From: Avibacterium gallinarum
Lineage (GTDB): Bacteria > Pseudomonadota > Gammaproteobacteria > Enterobacterales > Pasteurellaceae
Length of the DNA: 55,703 bases
Direction: 5' to 3'
NCBI RefSeq assembly: GCF_002921135.1
Contig: NZ_PQVJ01000060.1
Coordinates: 1 to 55,703 of the forward strand
This document shows, in pieces, positions 45,249 to 54,011 of this stretch (position 1 is its first letter; every line of letters begins with the position of its first letter). Below the pieces are notes generated by a model. It did no database searches and was not told the origin of the DNA. It saw only the letters and a program-made list of their open reading frames with translations. The position numbers and the translations under genes were made by a program.

Positions 45249-45959
45249 TTATTTCTGATACAAAATATGTTGGGTGAATAATTCTCGACTTTTCAACGGT
45301 TTACTGCCTAAATAAGGTTTCAGGGCAATGCGAATAAAGCGTTTCGCCGCTTGCAACACCGCCTGATCGTGAAACTCTCGCCGCTCAAACGCCAGCAGTT
45401 CTCTGCCATAAAAAGTGAGATTATCCTTAATTAAAGACGCAATAAAGCCTTTTTCTTCACGATAACGATAGGTCATATTTTCATCGACAGGCTCACCTGA
45501 ACCGGCGCAATGGCAAAAATCAATGCCATAGCCCATTGCTGTAAGTAATTGAAATTCAAAGGTTCGCAGGCTTGGCTCGACAGACTCAGACACACTCGCC
45601 AAGCCCGTAATACATTTTAGATAGTCTTGGAAAATCTCAGGATAAGGGGTTTCAACGGCCAGCAAACGCATCAGCAATTCATTCACATAAAAACCGCTAT
45701 AAAGCGCCGTAGGCTGCATTGGCAAAGTGAGCGATGCCGCTTCGGCTTTGGTCAGGGTTTTCAACTCCCCCTTTCCAGTCCAACGCAGAAGCAACGGCGT
45801 AAACGGCTGCAAAATGCTTTTCCACGCTGAACGCTTTGTTCTCGCCCCTTTCGCGATCACCGTCAAACGCCCCGTTTCTTCCGTAAACAAATCCACCAAT
45901 AAACTCGTTTCGCTGTACGCCCTACGATGCAAAACAAAGCCCCGCTGCCAATTTTCGAT
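45249..45959 (-). CDS. recO: DNA repair protein RecO, apparent ATC start
   Basis: RecO loads RecA onto SSB-coated DNA. The frame encodes [40 protein letters not shown] and [20 protein letters not shown], so it is intact. Homologues begin with Met one residue before ENW; here that codon is ATC (45957-45959). AAGGA stands seven bases upstream, and there is no ATG, GTG or TTG between the in-frame TAA (eight codons earlier) and the TTG of FVLH. Starting at that TTG would remove conserved N-terminal residues. The full length would be 236 residues. The family is certain; the start codon is the open point. Confidence 0.85.
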   Translation of the reverse strand: MENWQRGFVLHRRAYSETSLLVDLFTEETGRLTVIAKGARTKRSAWKSILQPFTPLLLRWTGKGELKTLTKAEAASLTLPMQPTALYSGFYVNELLMRLLAVETPYPEIFQDYLKCITGLASVSESVEPSLRTFEFQLLTAMGYGIDFCHCAGSGEPVDENMTYRYREEKGFIASLIKDNLTFYGRELLAFERREFHDQAVLQAAKRFIRIALKPYLGSKPLKSRELFTQHILYQK

Positions 45960-46161
45960 AACCGTATCCTTAGCTAATTATTCGTTGAAGTGGGGATATT
46001 TTAACAGATTTTTTGCAGAGTTAGGGGGAAAAGTGCGGCTGGATTTTTTGGTGTTTTTTGTAAAATAAAAACGTTATTTATAAAAATAACAAAAACACCT
46101 TGACGAATAATCATACAGGAATATAATGCAACTTAACTTTGTAATTTCAATAAGGAACAAA

Positions 46162-46746
46162 ATGAAACTACAAGATCTTGTACGATTTGAAATCGGTACG
46201 CCGCTTTCTCGGCTAAATGAACAAGCTGGCAGCCCTTGCTACTCATTATATGATCAAGCGGATTTGCAAGCGGATTTTGAAACGAGAGCAGAATCTACGC
46301 AAGGTAAGCAAATTTGTACGCCAGATAACCCCACTCTGCTGCAAGAAAATGATGTCATTTTTAGCTTGATTTCAGGAACGGCAGTGCAAGTCTGTCAGGC
46401 GCGTGCTGGCTATGCGTTTTCTCACAACTATGCTCGTCTGTGTCCATCGGAAGAACTTGATAAGGGCTTTTTGGTTTATTTACTGAATAATGATGCTGAT
46501 ATAAAACGGCAGTTAGTCGCCAGTTTGCAAGGATCTATTGTAATGAAATATAGCCTTAACCAATTAAAAAACTTGCAACTTTCGCCACTTCCTACATTGT
46601 CTGTGCAACAAGCTATCGGGCAAGTTGATCGTCTGCAACGCCGTATCACAATGCTTAAAAAATGGGTGGCAGATAATGAAGCACAACTTACCGCACACTT
46701 ACTGAATAATTTTCAAAAACAATGCAAATCTAACATCAAGAATTAA
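46162..46746 (+). CDS. Single-TRD HsdS-like protein
   Basis: A 194-residue protein with one target-recognition-like domain and a C-terminal helix: YLLNNDADIKRQLVASLQGS, then LSPLPTLSVQQAIGQVDRLQ, which parallels the LPTLPEQQKIG...LDRLI segment of HsdS. I start at the ATG after AAGGAACAAA, not the one 12 codons earlier. A full type I S subunit with two TRDs lies 6 kb downstream in the same operon. This could be a half-S subunit able to dimerise, an inhibitor or alternative specificity, or a degenerate copy. It ends 9 bp before hsdR. Confidence 0.7.
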   Translation: MKLQDLVRFEIGTPLSRLNEQAGSPCYSLYDQADLQADFETRAESTQGKQICTPDNPTLLQENDVIFSLISGTAVQVCQARAGYAFSHNYARLCPSEELDKGFLVYLLNNDADIKRQLVASLQGSIVMKYSLNQLKNLQLSPLPTLSVQQAIGQVDRLQRRITMLKKWVADNEAQLTAHLLNNFQKQCKSNIKN

Positions 46747-46755
46747 GGAATGATT

Positions 46756-49700
46756 ATGTCTAACTATCAATACGAATCCGAGTTTGAACAATCCCTTATT
46801 GAATATCTCTCCACGGGAAACATTACTACCGCTGATCATTTGCAAGGCTTAAGCCATTATTTGGATTTTCCTAGAAAAACAAGAATTTGGGAATATCTTC
46901 CTGACATAAAAACAACAGAACAACTTTGGGATAATTTTAAAGGTATTTTAGAACGCTTAAATAGGCAATCATTAAAATCGCCGTTAAGTGAAAATGAATT
47001 TAATCAAGTAAAAACTAAACTGGCGGAGCAAACTCGCACACCCTTTGACGCGGGTAAATTTCTTTATGGAACCAATGGCGTTTCACAAATTGAGATTGAT
47101 TTAGACGATGGTCGCCACGTTTTTTTAACCGTTTTTGATCAAAAACAAGTTGGCGCTGGCGACACGGTTTATCAAATTGTGAATCAAATTGAACGCCCTG
47201 CTGTTATCCCTGGTAAACAAAATCGCCGCTTTGATGTAACTTTGCTAATCAATGGATTGCCCATCATTCAGCTAGAGCTAAAAGCAGATGCACATTCCGT
47301 TGATGAAGCTCTCAATCAAATGGAACAATATATCAAAGAGCAACAATACCAAGGGATTTTTTCTACGGTACAAATCTTGGTTGGAATGACGCCACATAAT
47401 GCAAGATATATGGCAAACACCACGGCAGATTATTTTAATAAGGATTTTTCCTTTGCTTGGCAAAAACGCAGTGATAACAGTATTGTGCGCTCTTGGAAAG
47501 ACTTTGCAGACTCAATGCTATCTATCCCAATGGCACACCAGATGGCAACCAACTATATGATTTTAGACGGCACGCCGAATAAAACAATGCTGAAAGTAAT
47601 GCGTCCTTACCAAGTTTATGCTACGCAGGCGGTCATTGAAGGGATCAAAAAAGCTGATTTTGAAATGGGCGAGAAAAAAATCGGCTATATTTGGCATACC
47701 ACAGGATCGGGAAAAACCATCACCAGTTTCAAAACTGCTTGGCTAGCAAGCCGTTTACCAAAAGTAAACAAGGTGGTTTTTGTCGTTGATCGTATCGCAT
47801 TAACTAAACAAACCCTTGAAAACTATCGTGCTTATGATCCTGATAACAATGATGATGTCGGCTCAATTCTTGATACCAATAACACGCGAGATTTACGTAA
47901 AAAGCTCAAAAGCAATGCAAACAGTATCATTGTTACCAGTGTACAAAAACTTGGCAAACTGGCAAAAAGCCGTGATTTCACCGCCCCCAATAAAAATATC
48001 GTTTTTATTGTTGATGAAGCTCACCGCTCCACCGCAGGGGAACAGTTCCAACTCATTAAAGATAAATTCAAGCATAGCGTTTGGGTAGGATATACTGGCA
48101 CCCCAACATTTGATAGAAAAACTACAAAAGAAATTTTTGGTGAATCATTACACGCTTACACAATTAAAGAAGCCATTGCAGATCGCAACGTGCTGGGCTT
48201 TAAAGTGGATTTCAAAAGCACCGTAGATATTCGCGAACTACTTAAACAAAAATACCCAGATTGGTCAGAAGAGAAAATTGATGCTGAGCTTGAAGCGATG
48301 CGTAAAGAAGAATTTGATGAAGCCAAATTCTTAGATAACGATAACAAAAGCACGATCACCAAAGGCGAAAAAGTGGAACGCACGCTCACCCGTAATTTTT
48401 ATGATGAAAGTGATGAACATATCCGCCTTGTGGTTGCAGATATTTTTAAAAATTGGCGTAACCGTTCCAATGATTTCAAATATAACGCAATGTTCACCAC
48501 CCACGTCAGCGGCACTGGCGCAAGCACACCACTTGCTTCAAGATACTATCGAGAATTCCAACGTGTAAACAAAGAGCGGTCGGAAAAAGGCGAATTTACC
48601 TTAAAAGTTGCCTTAACTTATAGCCTTAATACAGAAAACAGTGATGGAATGGCACAAACAAATCAAGCCTTACACGATGCGATCAATGACTATAATGCTA
48701 TCTTTGGCACAAACTGGGGTTTAAATACAATTCCAGAATATTTTGATGATCTCAGTTCACGCTTAAATAAAACCGTTTATGACCGAAATTATCTTGATCT
48801 GGTCATAGTTGTCGATCAACTGCTCACGGGTTTTGATGCCCCAGGGCTTAACACGCTTTATGTCGATCGTATCCTAAAAGGTGCTGGGCTAGTGCAAGCC
48901 TATTCACGCACCAACCGAATTGCAGATCTGCAAGAAAAACCTTGGGGACAAGTGGTGAACTACCGCTGGCCTGTACAAAATGAACGCCTAATGAATGAAG
49001 CACTCGCCACATACGCAAACAAAGACTCCGCCAATAAAGTGGAAGAACCTACACCTGTCTATGGTGGTGATGACCCAACTCCACCTTGGTTAGTTAAGCC
49101 TTTCAATCAACAGTTAGAAGAAGTTAAAAAGGTTGTTCAAACACTTGCTGAATGTACGAAAAACCCAAGCGGCGAACCATTTATGCAACTTCCACCTAGC
49201 GAAAAAGCGAAAGAAGAAATGCTAGGACAGCTACGCGAGTTTAATGCTGGCATTACCAAATTAAAACAATATCCTGCTGAGCAAATTGACGGTCATCTTG
49301 CAGGATTTGACTACGATAATCCAGATGCATTGATTGAAGCACTTGGAATGACGCCAAGCCAATTTGAAATGCTCACTACCGTGCTTGCAGGAGAATTAAA
49401 ACACCATTTAGCCAAGAAAAAGGATATTCCAATCTCCCAAATTGAGCTGCGAATGACACACATTAAGGACATTAAAGTTGATTATGATTATCTCACCGAA
49501 TTAGTGAATCAGCTTATTGCCCAAGTACAAGCAGGCGAAACTGAAGCCGCAGAAAAAACGGAAGAAAAAATCCAACAATTTGCCAACGGTATGGAAGATA
49601 CTTCCTATGCAGAACAAATTCGCCGTGCAATTCAAGCTATTATGGCTGGCGAGTATCCAGCAGATTCAAGCCAAAAATGGAAAAATATCAGCGTTGCCGA

Positions 49701-50007
49701 GCTTTCCCATACCATCAGCGCCGCAAGCAATATCAGCATTGATCGCAGATTATTAGATTTTCGCAATAAATGGGGCATTACCGACATCATTAATAATGCT
49801 CAAATCCGCAATCTTATTGCGAACCATCGTTATGGCGAGAAAGATTTGGACGATGATAAAAAACTCACCAATATCATCACAGAAGGCAGCAAAAATTACA
49901 CCGCACTTGCTACCAATGCAAATATACAGCAGTTATCCAACATTAAATACCGCACCGCATTACGTGAAGCGTTTTATCAGTTGGCTGATGGGTTGGTGCA
50001 GGATTAG
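46756..50007 (+). CDS. hsdR: Type I restriction enzyme R subunit
   Basis: The 1083-residue motor-nuclease subunit. An N-terminal PD-(D/E)xK nuclease is visible as RRFDVTLLINGLPIIQLELK. The SF2 motor has Walker A WHTTGSGKTITS (about 315), DEAH in IVDEAHRSTAG (about 419) and motif VI-like VQAYSRTNRI. I start at MSNYQYESEFEQ, which is correctly spaced from AAGGA; the ATG two codons earlier abuts the ribosome site. It cuts DNA lacking the methylation set by HsdM/HsdS. Confidence 0.95.
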   Translation: MSNYQYESEFEQSLIEYLSTGNITTADHLQGLSHYLDFPRKTRIWEYLPDIKTTEQLWDNFKGILERLNRQSLKSPLSENEFNQVKTKLAEQTRTPFDAGKFLYGTNGVSQIEIDLDDGRHVFLTVFDQKQVGAGDTVYQIVNQIERPAVIPGKQNRRFDVTLLINGLPIIQLELKADAHSVDEALNQMEQYIKEQQYQGIFSTVQILVGMTPHNARYMANTTADYFNKDFSFAWQKRSDNSIVRSWKDFADSMLSIPMAHQMATNYMILDGTPNKTMLKVMRPYQVYATQAVIEGIKKADFEMGEKKIGYIWHTTGSGKTITSFKTAWLASRLPKVNKVVFVVDRIALTKQTLENYRAYDPDNNDDVGSILDTNNTRDLRKKLKSNANSIIVTSVQKLGKLAKSRDFTAPNKNIVFIVDEAHRSTAGEQFQLIKDKFKHSVWVGYTGTPTFDRKTTKEIFGESLHAYTIKEAIADRNVLGFKVDFKSTVDIRELLKQKYPDWSEEKIDAELEAMRKEEFDEAKFLDNDNKSTITKGEKVERTLTRNFYDESDEHIRLVVADIFKNWRNRSNDFKYNAMFTTHVSGTGASTPLASRYYREFQRVNKERSEKGEFTLKVALTYSLNTENSDGMAQTNQALHDAINDYNAIFGTNWGLNTIPEYFDDLSSRLNKTVYDRNYLDLVIVVDQLLTGFDAPGLNTLYVDRILKGAGLVQAYSRTNRIADLQEKPWGQVVNYRWPVQNERLMNEALATYANKDSANKVEEPTPVYGGDDPTPPWLVKPFNQQLEEVKKVVQTLAECTKNPSGEPFMQLPPSEKAKEEMLGQLREFNAGITKLKQYPAEQIDGHLAGFDYDNPDALIEALGMTPSQFEMLTTVLAGELKHHLAKKKDIPISQIELRMTHIKDIKVDYDYLTELVNQLIAQVQAGETEAAEKTEEKIQQFANGMEDTSYAEQIRRAIQAIMAGEYPADSSQKWKNISVAELSHTISAASNISIDRRLLDFRNKWGITDIINNAQIRNLIANHRYGEKDLDDDKKLTNIITEGSKNYTALATNANIQQLSNIKYRTALREAFYQLADGLVQD

Positions 50008-50022
50008 AACAAGGAGTTTCAA

Positions 50023-50865
50023 ATGAATAATATCCAAACTTTACAAACATTGTTTGAACAAGCCGTACAAAAAATTGATTCAGAGAATATTGAATTCTGG
50101 TTCGCTCGCGATTTACAAACGCTTTTGGGGTATGAACGCTGGGAGAATTTTAAAACAGCTATTAATCGGGCGTTAGAAGCTTGCAAACACTCTGGACAAC
50201 TGCCTTCAGACCATTTTCGTGGCGTCACGAAAATGGTTACTCTCGGAAGTGGTAGCCAACGTGAAATTGAAGATCTTATGCTAACTCGCTACGCCTGCTA
50301 TCTTATTGCTCAAAATGGTGATCCTCGTAAACCAGAAATTGCTTTTGCGCAAAGTTATTTTGCTGTTCAAACACGCAAGCAAGAACTTATTGAACAAAGA
50401 ATGCAAGTACAATCTCGTTTAGAGGCAAGGGAGCGATTAAGAACATCAGAAAAAATACTTTCACAAAATATTTATGAACGTGGCGTTGATGAAAAAGGGT
50501 TTGGACGCATCCGTTCTCATGGCGATCATGCATTATTTGGTTATACCACTCAACAAATGAAAGAACGCTATGGCATCACAAAAACTCGCCCTCTTGCGGA
50601 TTTTCTACCAACATTAACCATTGCTGCTAAAAATTTAGCAACAGAAATGACAAACCACAATACACAGCAAGCCAATTTACAAGGTGAAAAAGCCATTACA
50701 GAAGAGCATATACAAAACAACAGAACCATACGCAATATGCTGGGTGAACGAGGGATTCAGCCTGAAAATCTTCCTCCTGAAGAAGACTTGAAGAAAATAG
50801 AACGACAAGTTAAAGCAGAAGAAAAGAAGCTGGCAAGTAAAACGGGCAAATTACCGAATAAATAA
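50023..50865 (+). CDS. dinD: DinD-like DNA-damage-inducible protein
   Basis: A 280-residue DinD family protein: IEFWFARDLQTLLGYERWEN (a BRO-N-like start), DLMLTRYACYLIAQNGDPRK and SQNIYERGVDEKGFGRIRSH. E. coli DinD is SOS-induced and inhibits RecA. It sits 15 bp after hsdR and 15 bp before the GIY-YIG gene, so it is expressed with the restriction genes. I see no LexA box in the short gap, so independent SOS control is not evident. Confidence 0.88.
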   Translation: MNNIQTLQTLFEQAVQKIDSENIEFWFARDLQTLLGYERWENFKTAINRALEACKHSGQLPSDHFRGVTKMVTLGSGSQREIEDLMLTRYACYLIAQNGDPRKPEIAFAQSYFAVQTRKQELIEQRMQVQSRLEARERLRTSEKILSQNIYERGVDEKGFGRIRSHGDHALFGYTTQQMKERYGITKTRPLADFLPTLTIAAKNLATEMTNHNTQQANLQGEKAITEEHIQNNRTIRNMLGERGIQPENLPPEEDLKKIERQVKAEEKKLASKTGKLPNK

Positions 50866-50880
50866 AATTGGAATCATAGT

Positions 50881-51759
50881 ATGACGAATAAACACCCCAA
50901 AACCCTACAAATTTTCCTGCCGACCGGTGAGCCGCAGGGGATTCGGATTATTGAAGAAAGCACATCGATTATGCGTGTGATCGAAGTGCCGCGTCGTGAT
51001 TTAGCCACCTTTCTGAAAATGGAAGAATCCGCCCAAGTGGGGGTGTATTTTCTCATCGGTGGTGCGGATAACGATGAAGTCTATATCGGGCAATCGGGCG
51101 AGGTGGGGAAACGCATTGAACGCCACCATATCGAAGATAAAAAAGATTGGTCGCGTGCGTTGGTGCTGATTTCCCTCACGCAAAATCTTACTCAAACTCA
51201 CGCCCTGTATTTGGAATGGCTTGCGATTGAAAAAGCCAAATCTTGCCAGCGTTTTAGCCTTTCTAATGGGAACAAAGGGCAGAAGACGCACACACCACCG
51301 CCACTGAAAGCAGCTTGTGAAACAATGTTTGAAATTGCAGATTTACTGCTTTCCACCTTGGGCTACCCTATTTTTGAGCCATTACGCAAAGCACAATCAG
51401 CGACCAAAAAAGAAATGATTTTCTACTGTCCACGCAATGGCATACAAGCTCAGGCTATTTATACTCAAGATGGTATGATTGTATTAAAAGGCTCAAATTT
51501 CCCCTACATTGAGAAATCAAATGCCCCCAACTATCGTCTGAGAACCATTGCACAATGTGATGAACTGATTGAAAAAGGCATACTCACCTTAGACAAAGAG
51601 CGGTGCTTTTTTAGCAAAGATTTTCGCTTTAATAGCCCAAGCACCGCTGCATCATTACTGATTTTAGGCAATGCCAATGGCTGGACGGAATTTAAAACCG
51701 CAGAAGGTAAAACCTTAAAAGAAATTTACGCAAGTGAAACGGAAGCCCCAAGTGAATAA
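50881..51759 (+). CDS. GIY-YIG nuclease domain protein with DUF4357
   Basis: The 292 residues contain a GIY-YIG-type domain at about 55-120 (VGVYFLIGGADNDEVYIGQS, then GKRIERHH and a downstream LEWLAIEKAK) and a C-terminal DUF4357-like module (NSPSTAASLLILGNANGWTE). Proteins with this pairing are common beside type I restriction systems; their substrate is not known. The 3' end overlaps the next frame slightly, consistent with operon transcription. Confidence 0.82.
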   Translation: MTNKHPKTLQIFLPTGEPQGIRIIEESTSIMRVIEVPRRDLATFLKMEESAQVGVYFLIGGADNDEVYIGQSGEVGKRIERHHIEDKKDWSRALVLISLTQNLTQTHALYLEWLAIEKAKSCQRFSLSNGNKGQKTHTPPPLKAACETMFEIADLLLSTLGYPIFEPLRKAQSATKKEMIFYCPRNGIQAQAIYTQDGMIVLKGSNFPYIEKSNAPNYRLRTIAQCDELIEKGILTLDKERCFFSKDFRFNSPSTAASLLILGNANGWTEFKTAEGKTLKEIYASETEAPSE

Positions 51760-52756
51760 TCCAATTATCATCTACAACACCGAGGACGGCAAAACCAGAG
51801 TGTCGCTTTATACCCAAGATGGCACGGTGTGGCTGAATCAAAATCAGCTGGCGGAACTTTTTGCCACCTCAGTAAGCAATATCAACAAACATATTGCTAA
51901 CATATTGAAAGAAGGAGAATTATCAGAAAATTCAGTTATTGAGTATTTCTCAATAACTGCCGCAGATGGCAAGAATTATAATGTGGCATTTTATCGCTTA
52001 GAAATGATTTTAGCGATCGGGTTTCGGGTGCGGAGTAAACGGGGAACGCAGTTTCGTCAATGGGCAAACACTCAGCTTGCTGAGTTAATGAAAAAAGGCT
52101 TTGTAATGGATGATGAACGCCTGAAAAACCCTGACGGTCGTCCTGATTATTTTGATGAACTCTTGGAGAGAGTGCGAGACATTCGCGCCAGTGAAAAGCG
52201 TTTTTACCAAAAAGTGCGGGAACTTTTCGCTCTTTCTAGCGATTATGATGGCAGCGACAAAGCCACGCAAATGTTTTTTGCTGAAACACAAAATAAACTG
52301 ATTTACGCCGTTACTCAGCAAACCGCAGCGGAACTCATTGTGAACCGAGCCGATGCCAACGCCCCTAATATGGCACTGACCAGCTGGCAAGGCAATAAAG
52401 TACGCAAACAAGATATTTTCACGGCAAAAAACTACCTAAGTGCTGATGAAATTGACAGTTTAAATCGTCTTGTGGTGATTTTTTTGGAAAGTGCCGAGCT
52501 ACGCGTGAAAAATCGCCAAGATCTCACCTTAGATTATTGGCGTAATAATGTAGATGCATTGCTCACCTTTAATGATAAACCTCTGCTCAAAACAGCAGGT
52601 AAAATTACTCACAAACAAATGGAGGAAAAAGTGCGGTCAATTTATGACGAATTTTCACAAAAACGTAAACAAGAAGAGGCATTGCAAGCCGATAAGGAGG
52701 ATGAAAATGACAGTTTCGTGCAGATTACAACGCAAATTAAGGAGCTAACACAATGA
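51752..52756 (+). CDS. RhuM-family protein
   Basis: The 334-residue protein matches the RhuM (virulence protein) family: IIIYNTEDGKTRVSLYTQDG, TVWLNQNQLAELFATSVSNI, LEMILAIGFRVRSKRGTQFR, then a C-terminal Fic/Doc-like-associated region (NRADANAPNMALTSWQGNKV). The N-terminus is a DNA-binding-like fold. I use the GTG preceded by GGAAG six bases away; another GTG at 51734 would add six residues. It overlaps hsdS by 4 bp (ATGA). RhuM genes often sit in type I restriction operons, but their role is unclear. Confidence 0.82.
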   Translation: MNNPIIIYNTEDGKTRVSLYTQDGTVWLNQNQLAELFATSVSNINKHIANILKEGELSENSVIEYFSITAADGKNYNVAFYRLEMILAIGFRVRSKRGTQFRQWANTQLAELMKKGFVMDDERLKNPDGRPDYFDELLERVRDIRASEKRFYQKVRELFALSSDYDGSDKATQMFFAETQNKLIYAVTQQTAAELIVNRADANAPNMALTSWQGNKVRKQDIFTAKNYLSADEIDSLNRLVVIFLESAELRVKNRQDLTLDYWRNNVDALLTFNDKPLLKTAGKITHKQMEEKVRSIYDEFSQKRKQEEALQADKEDENDSFVQITTQIKELTQ

Positions 52757-53976
52757 GCAATATACCAAAATTAAGATTCCCCGAATTCACGGACGCTTGG
52801 GAAAAGTGCAAGTTGGGGGAAGTGGCTAAACAAGCCTATGGAGGAGGAACGCCTAGTACGTTAATAAAAGAATTTTGGAATGGGAGCATTGCTTGGATAC
52901 AATCGTCAGACCTAAAAATTGATGAGATATTTCCCGTTATAGCTAAAAAATTTATTTCAAAAACGGCATTAGAAAAATCAGCCACCAAACTAATCCCAGC
53001 TAATTCTATTGCGATTGTAACTAGAGTTGGAGTGGGTAAATTAGCTGTAATGTCAGATAAATACACGACTAGTCAAGACTTTATTTCACTTTCCAATATC
53101 CAAGGAGATACTTTTTTTATCGCTTATTCTTTATATTCCATATTAAAAAAAGAAAGCAACCAAGCCCAAGGAACATCAATAAAAGGGATAACAAAAGTAG
53201 AATTATTGAACAAAACTTTATATCTTCCCACTCTCCCCGAACAACAAAAAATCGGCAATCTGTTTAAACAGCTAGATCGGCTTATTACTCTTCATAAGCG
53301 TAAGTGGGACGATGTCATTTTGCTAAAAAAAGCACTTTTGCAAAAAATGTTCCCGAAAAATGGATCAGATTTTCCAGAAATTCGTTTTCCTGAATTTACT
53401 GACGCTTGGGAAAAGTGCAAGTTGGGAAAAATAGCTATTAAGGTAACAGAAAAAAATAAAGACGGAATATTTCAAGAAACATTAACTAACTCAGCAGAAT
53501 TTGGTGTTATCTCTCAACGAGATTTTTTTGATAAAGATATTTCTAACCCTGAAAATCTAAATGGATACTATATTGTTAAACCAAATGACTTTGTATATAA
53601 CCCTAGAATTTCTAATCTTGCTCCAGTTGGACCAATAAAGCGTAACCAATTGAATAGAATAGGGATTATGTCGCCTTTATATTTTATTTTCAGAGTATCT
53701 TCAAATATAGATCTTGATTTTCTAGATGCCTTTTTTTCTACGAATTTATGGCACTTATTTTTGAAATTAAATGGTGATTCGGGAGCAAGAGCGGACAGAA
53801 TAGCAATAAAAGATAAAATATTTATGGAAATGCCTATTTCTATCCCCACTCTCCCCGAGCAACAAAAAATCGGCAATCTATTTAAACAGCTAGATTGGCT
53901 TATTACTCTTCATAAGCGACAGCACGAGCATTATCAGCTTTTGAAAAAAGCCTTATTACAGCAAATGTTTGTTTAA
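52753..53976 (+). CDS. hsdS: Type I restriction specificity subunit, two TRDs
   Basis: The 407-residue HsdS has two half-repeats. Each begins with RFPEFTDAWEKCKLG (residues about 8 and 214) and ends with TLPEQQKIGNLFKQLD (about 158 and 365) followed by a helix with LLKKALLQ. The variable parts between them are the two target-recognition domains, which set a bipartite DNA target. The conserved parts are almost identical at DNA level, which favours recombination. It is coupled to the RhuM-like gene and precedes hsdM by 35 bp. Confidence 0.93.
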   Translation: MSNIPKLRFPEFTDAWEKCKLGEVAKQAYGGGTPSTLIKEFWNGSIAWIQSSDLKIDEIFPVIAKKFISKTALEKSATKLIPANSIAIVTRVGVGKLAVMSDKYTTSQDFISLSNIQGDTFFIAYSLYSILKKESNQAQGTSIKGITKVELLNKTLYLPTLPEQQKIGNLFKQLDRLITLHKRKWDDVILLKKALLQKMFPKNGSDFPEIRFPEFTDAWEKCKLGKIAIKVTEKNKDGIFQETLTNSAEFGVISQRDFFDKDISNPENLNGYYIVKPNDFVYNPRISNLAPVGPIKRNQLNRIGIMSPLYFIFRVSSNIDLDFLDAFFSTNLWHLFLKLNGDSGARADRIAIKDKIFMEMPISIPTLPEQQKIGNLFKQLDWLITLHKRQHEHYQLLKKALLQQMFV

Positions 53977-54011
53977 GTTTTAAGTTAAAGAATTTATTTT
54001 ACGGAGTTTTT

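Noticed and set aside
45249-45959. recO as a pseudogene
   Set aside because: The reading frame is intact to the expected C-terminus with all conserved blocks; only the start codon is non-standard.
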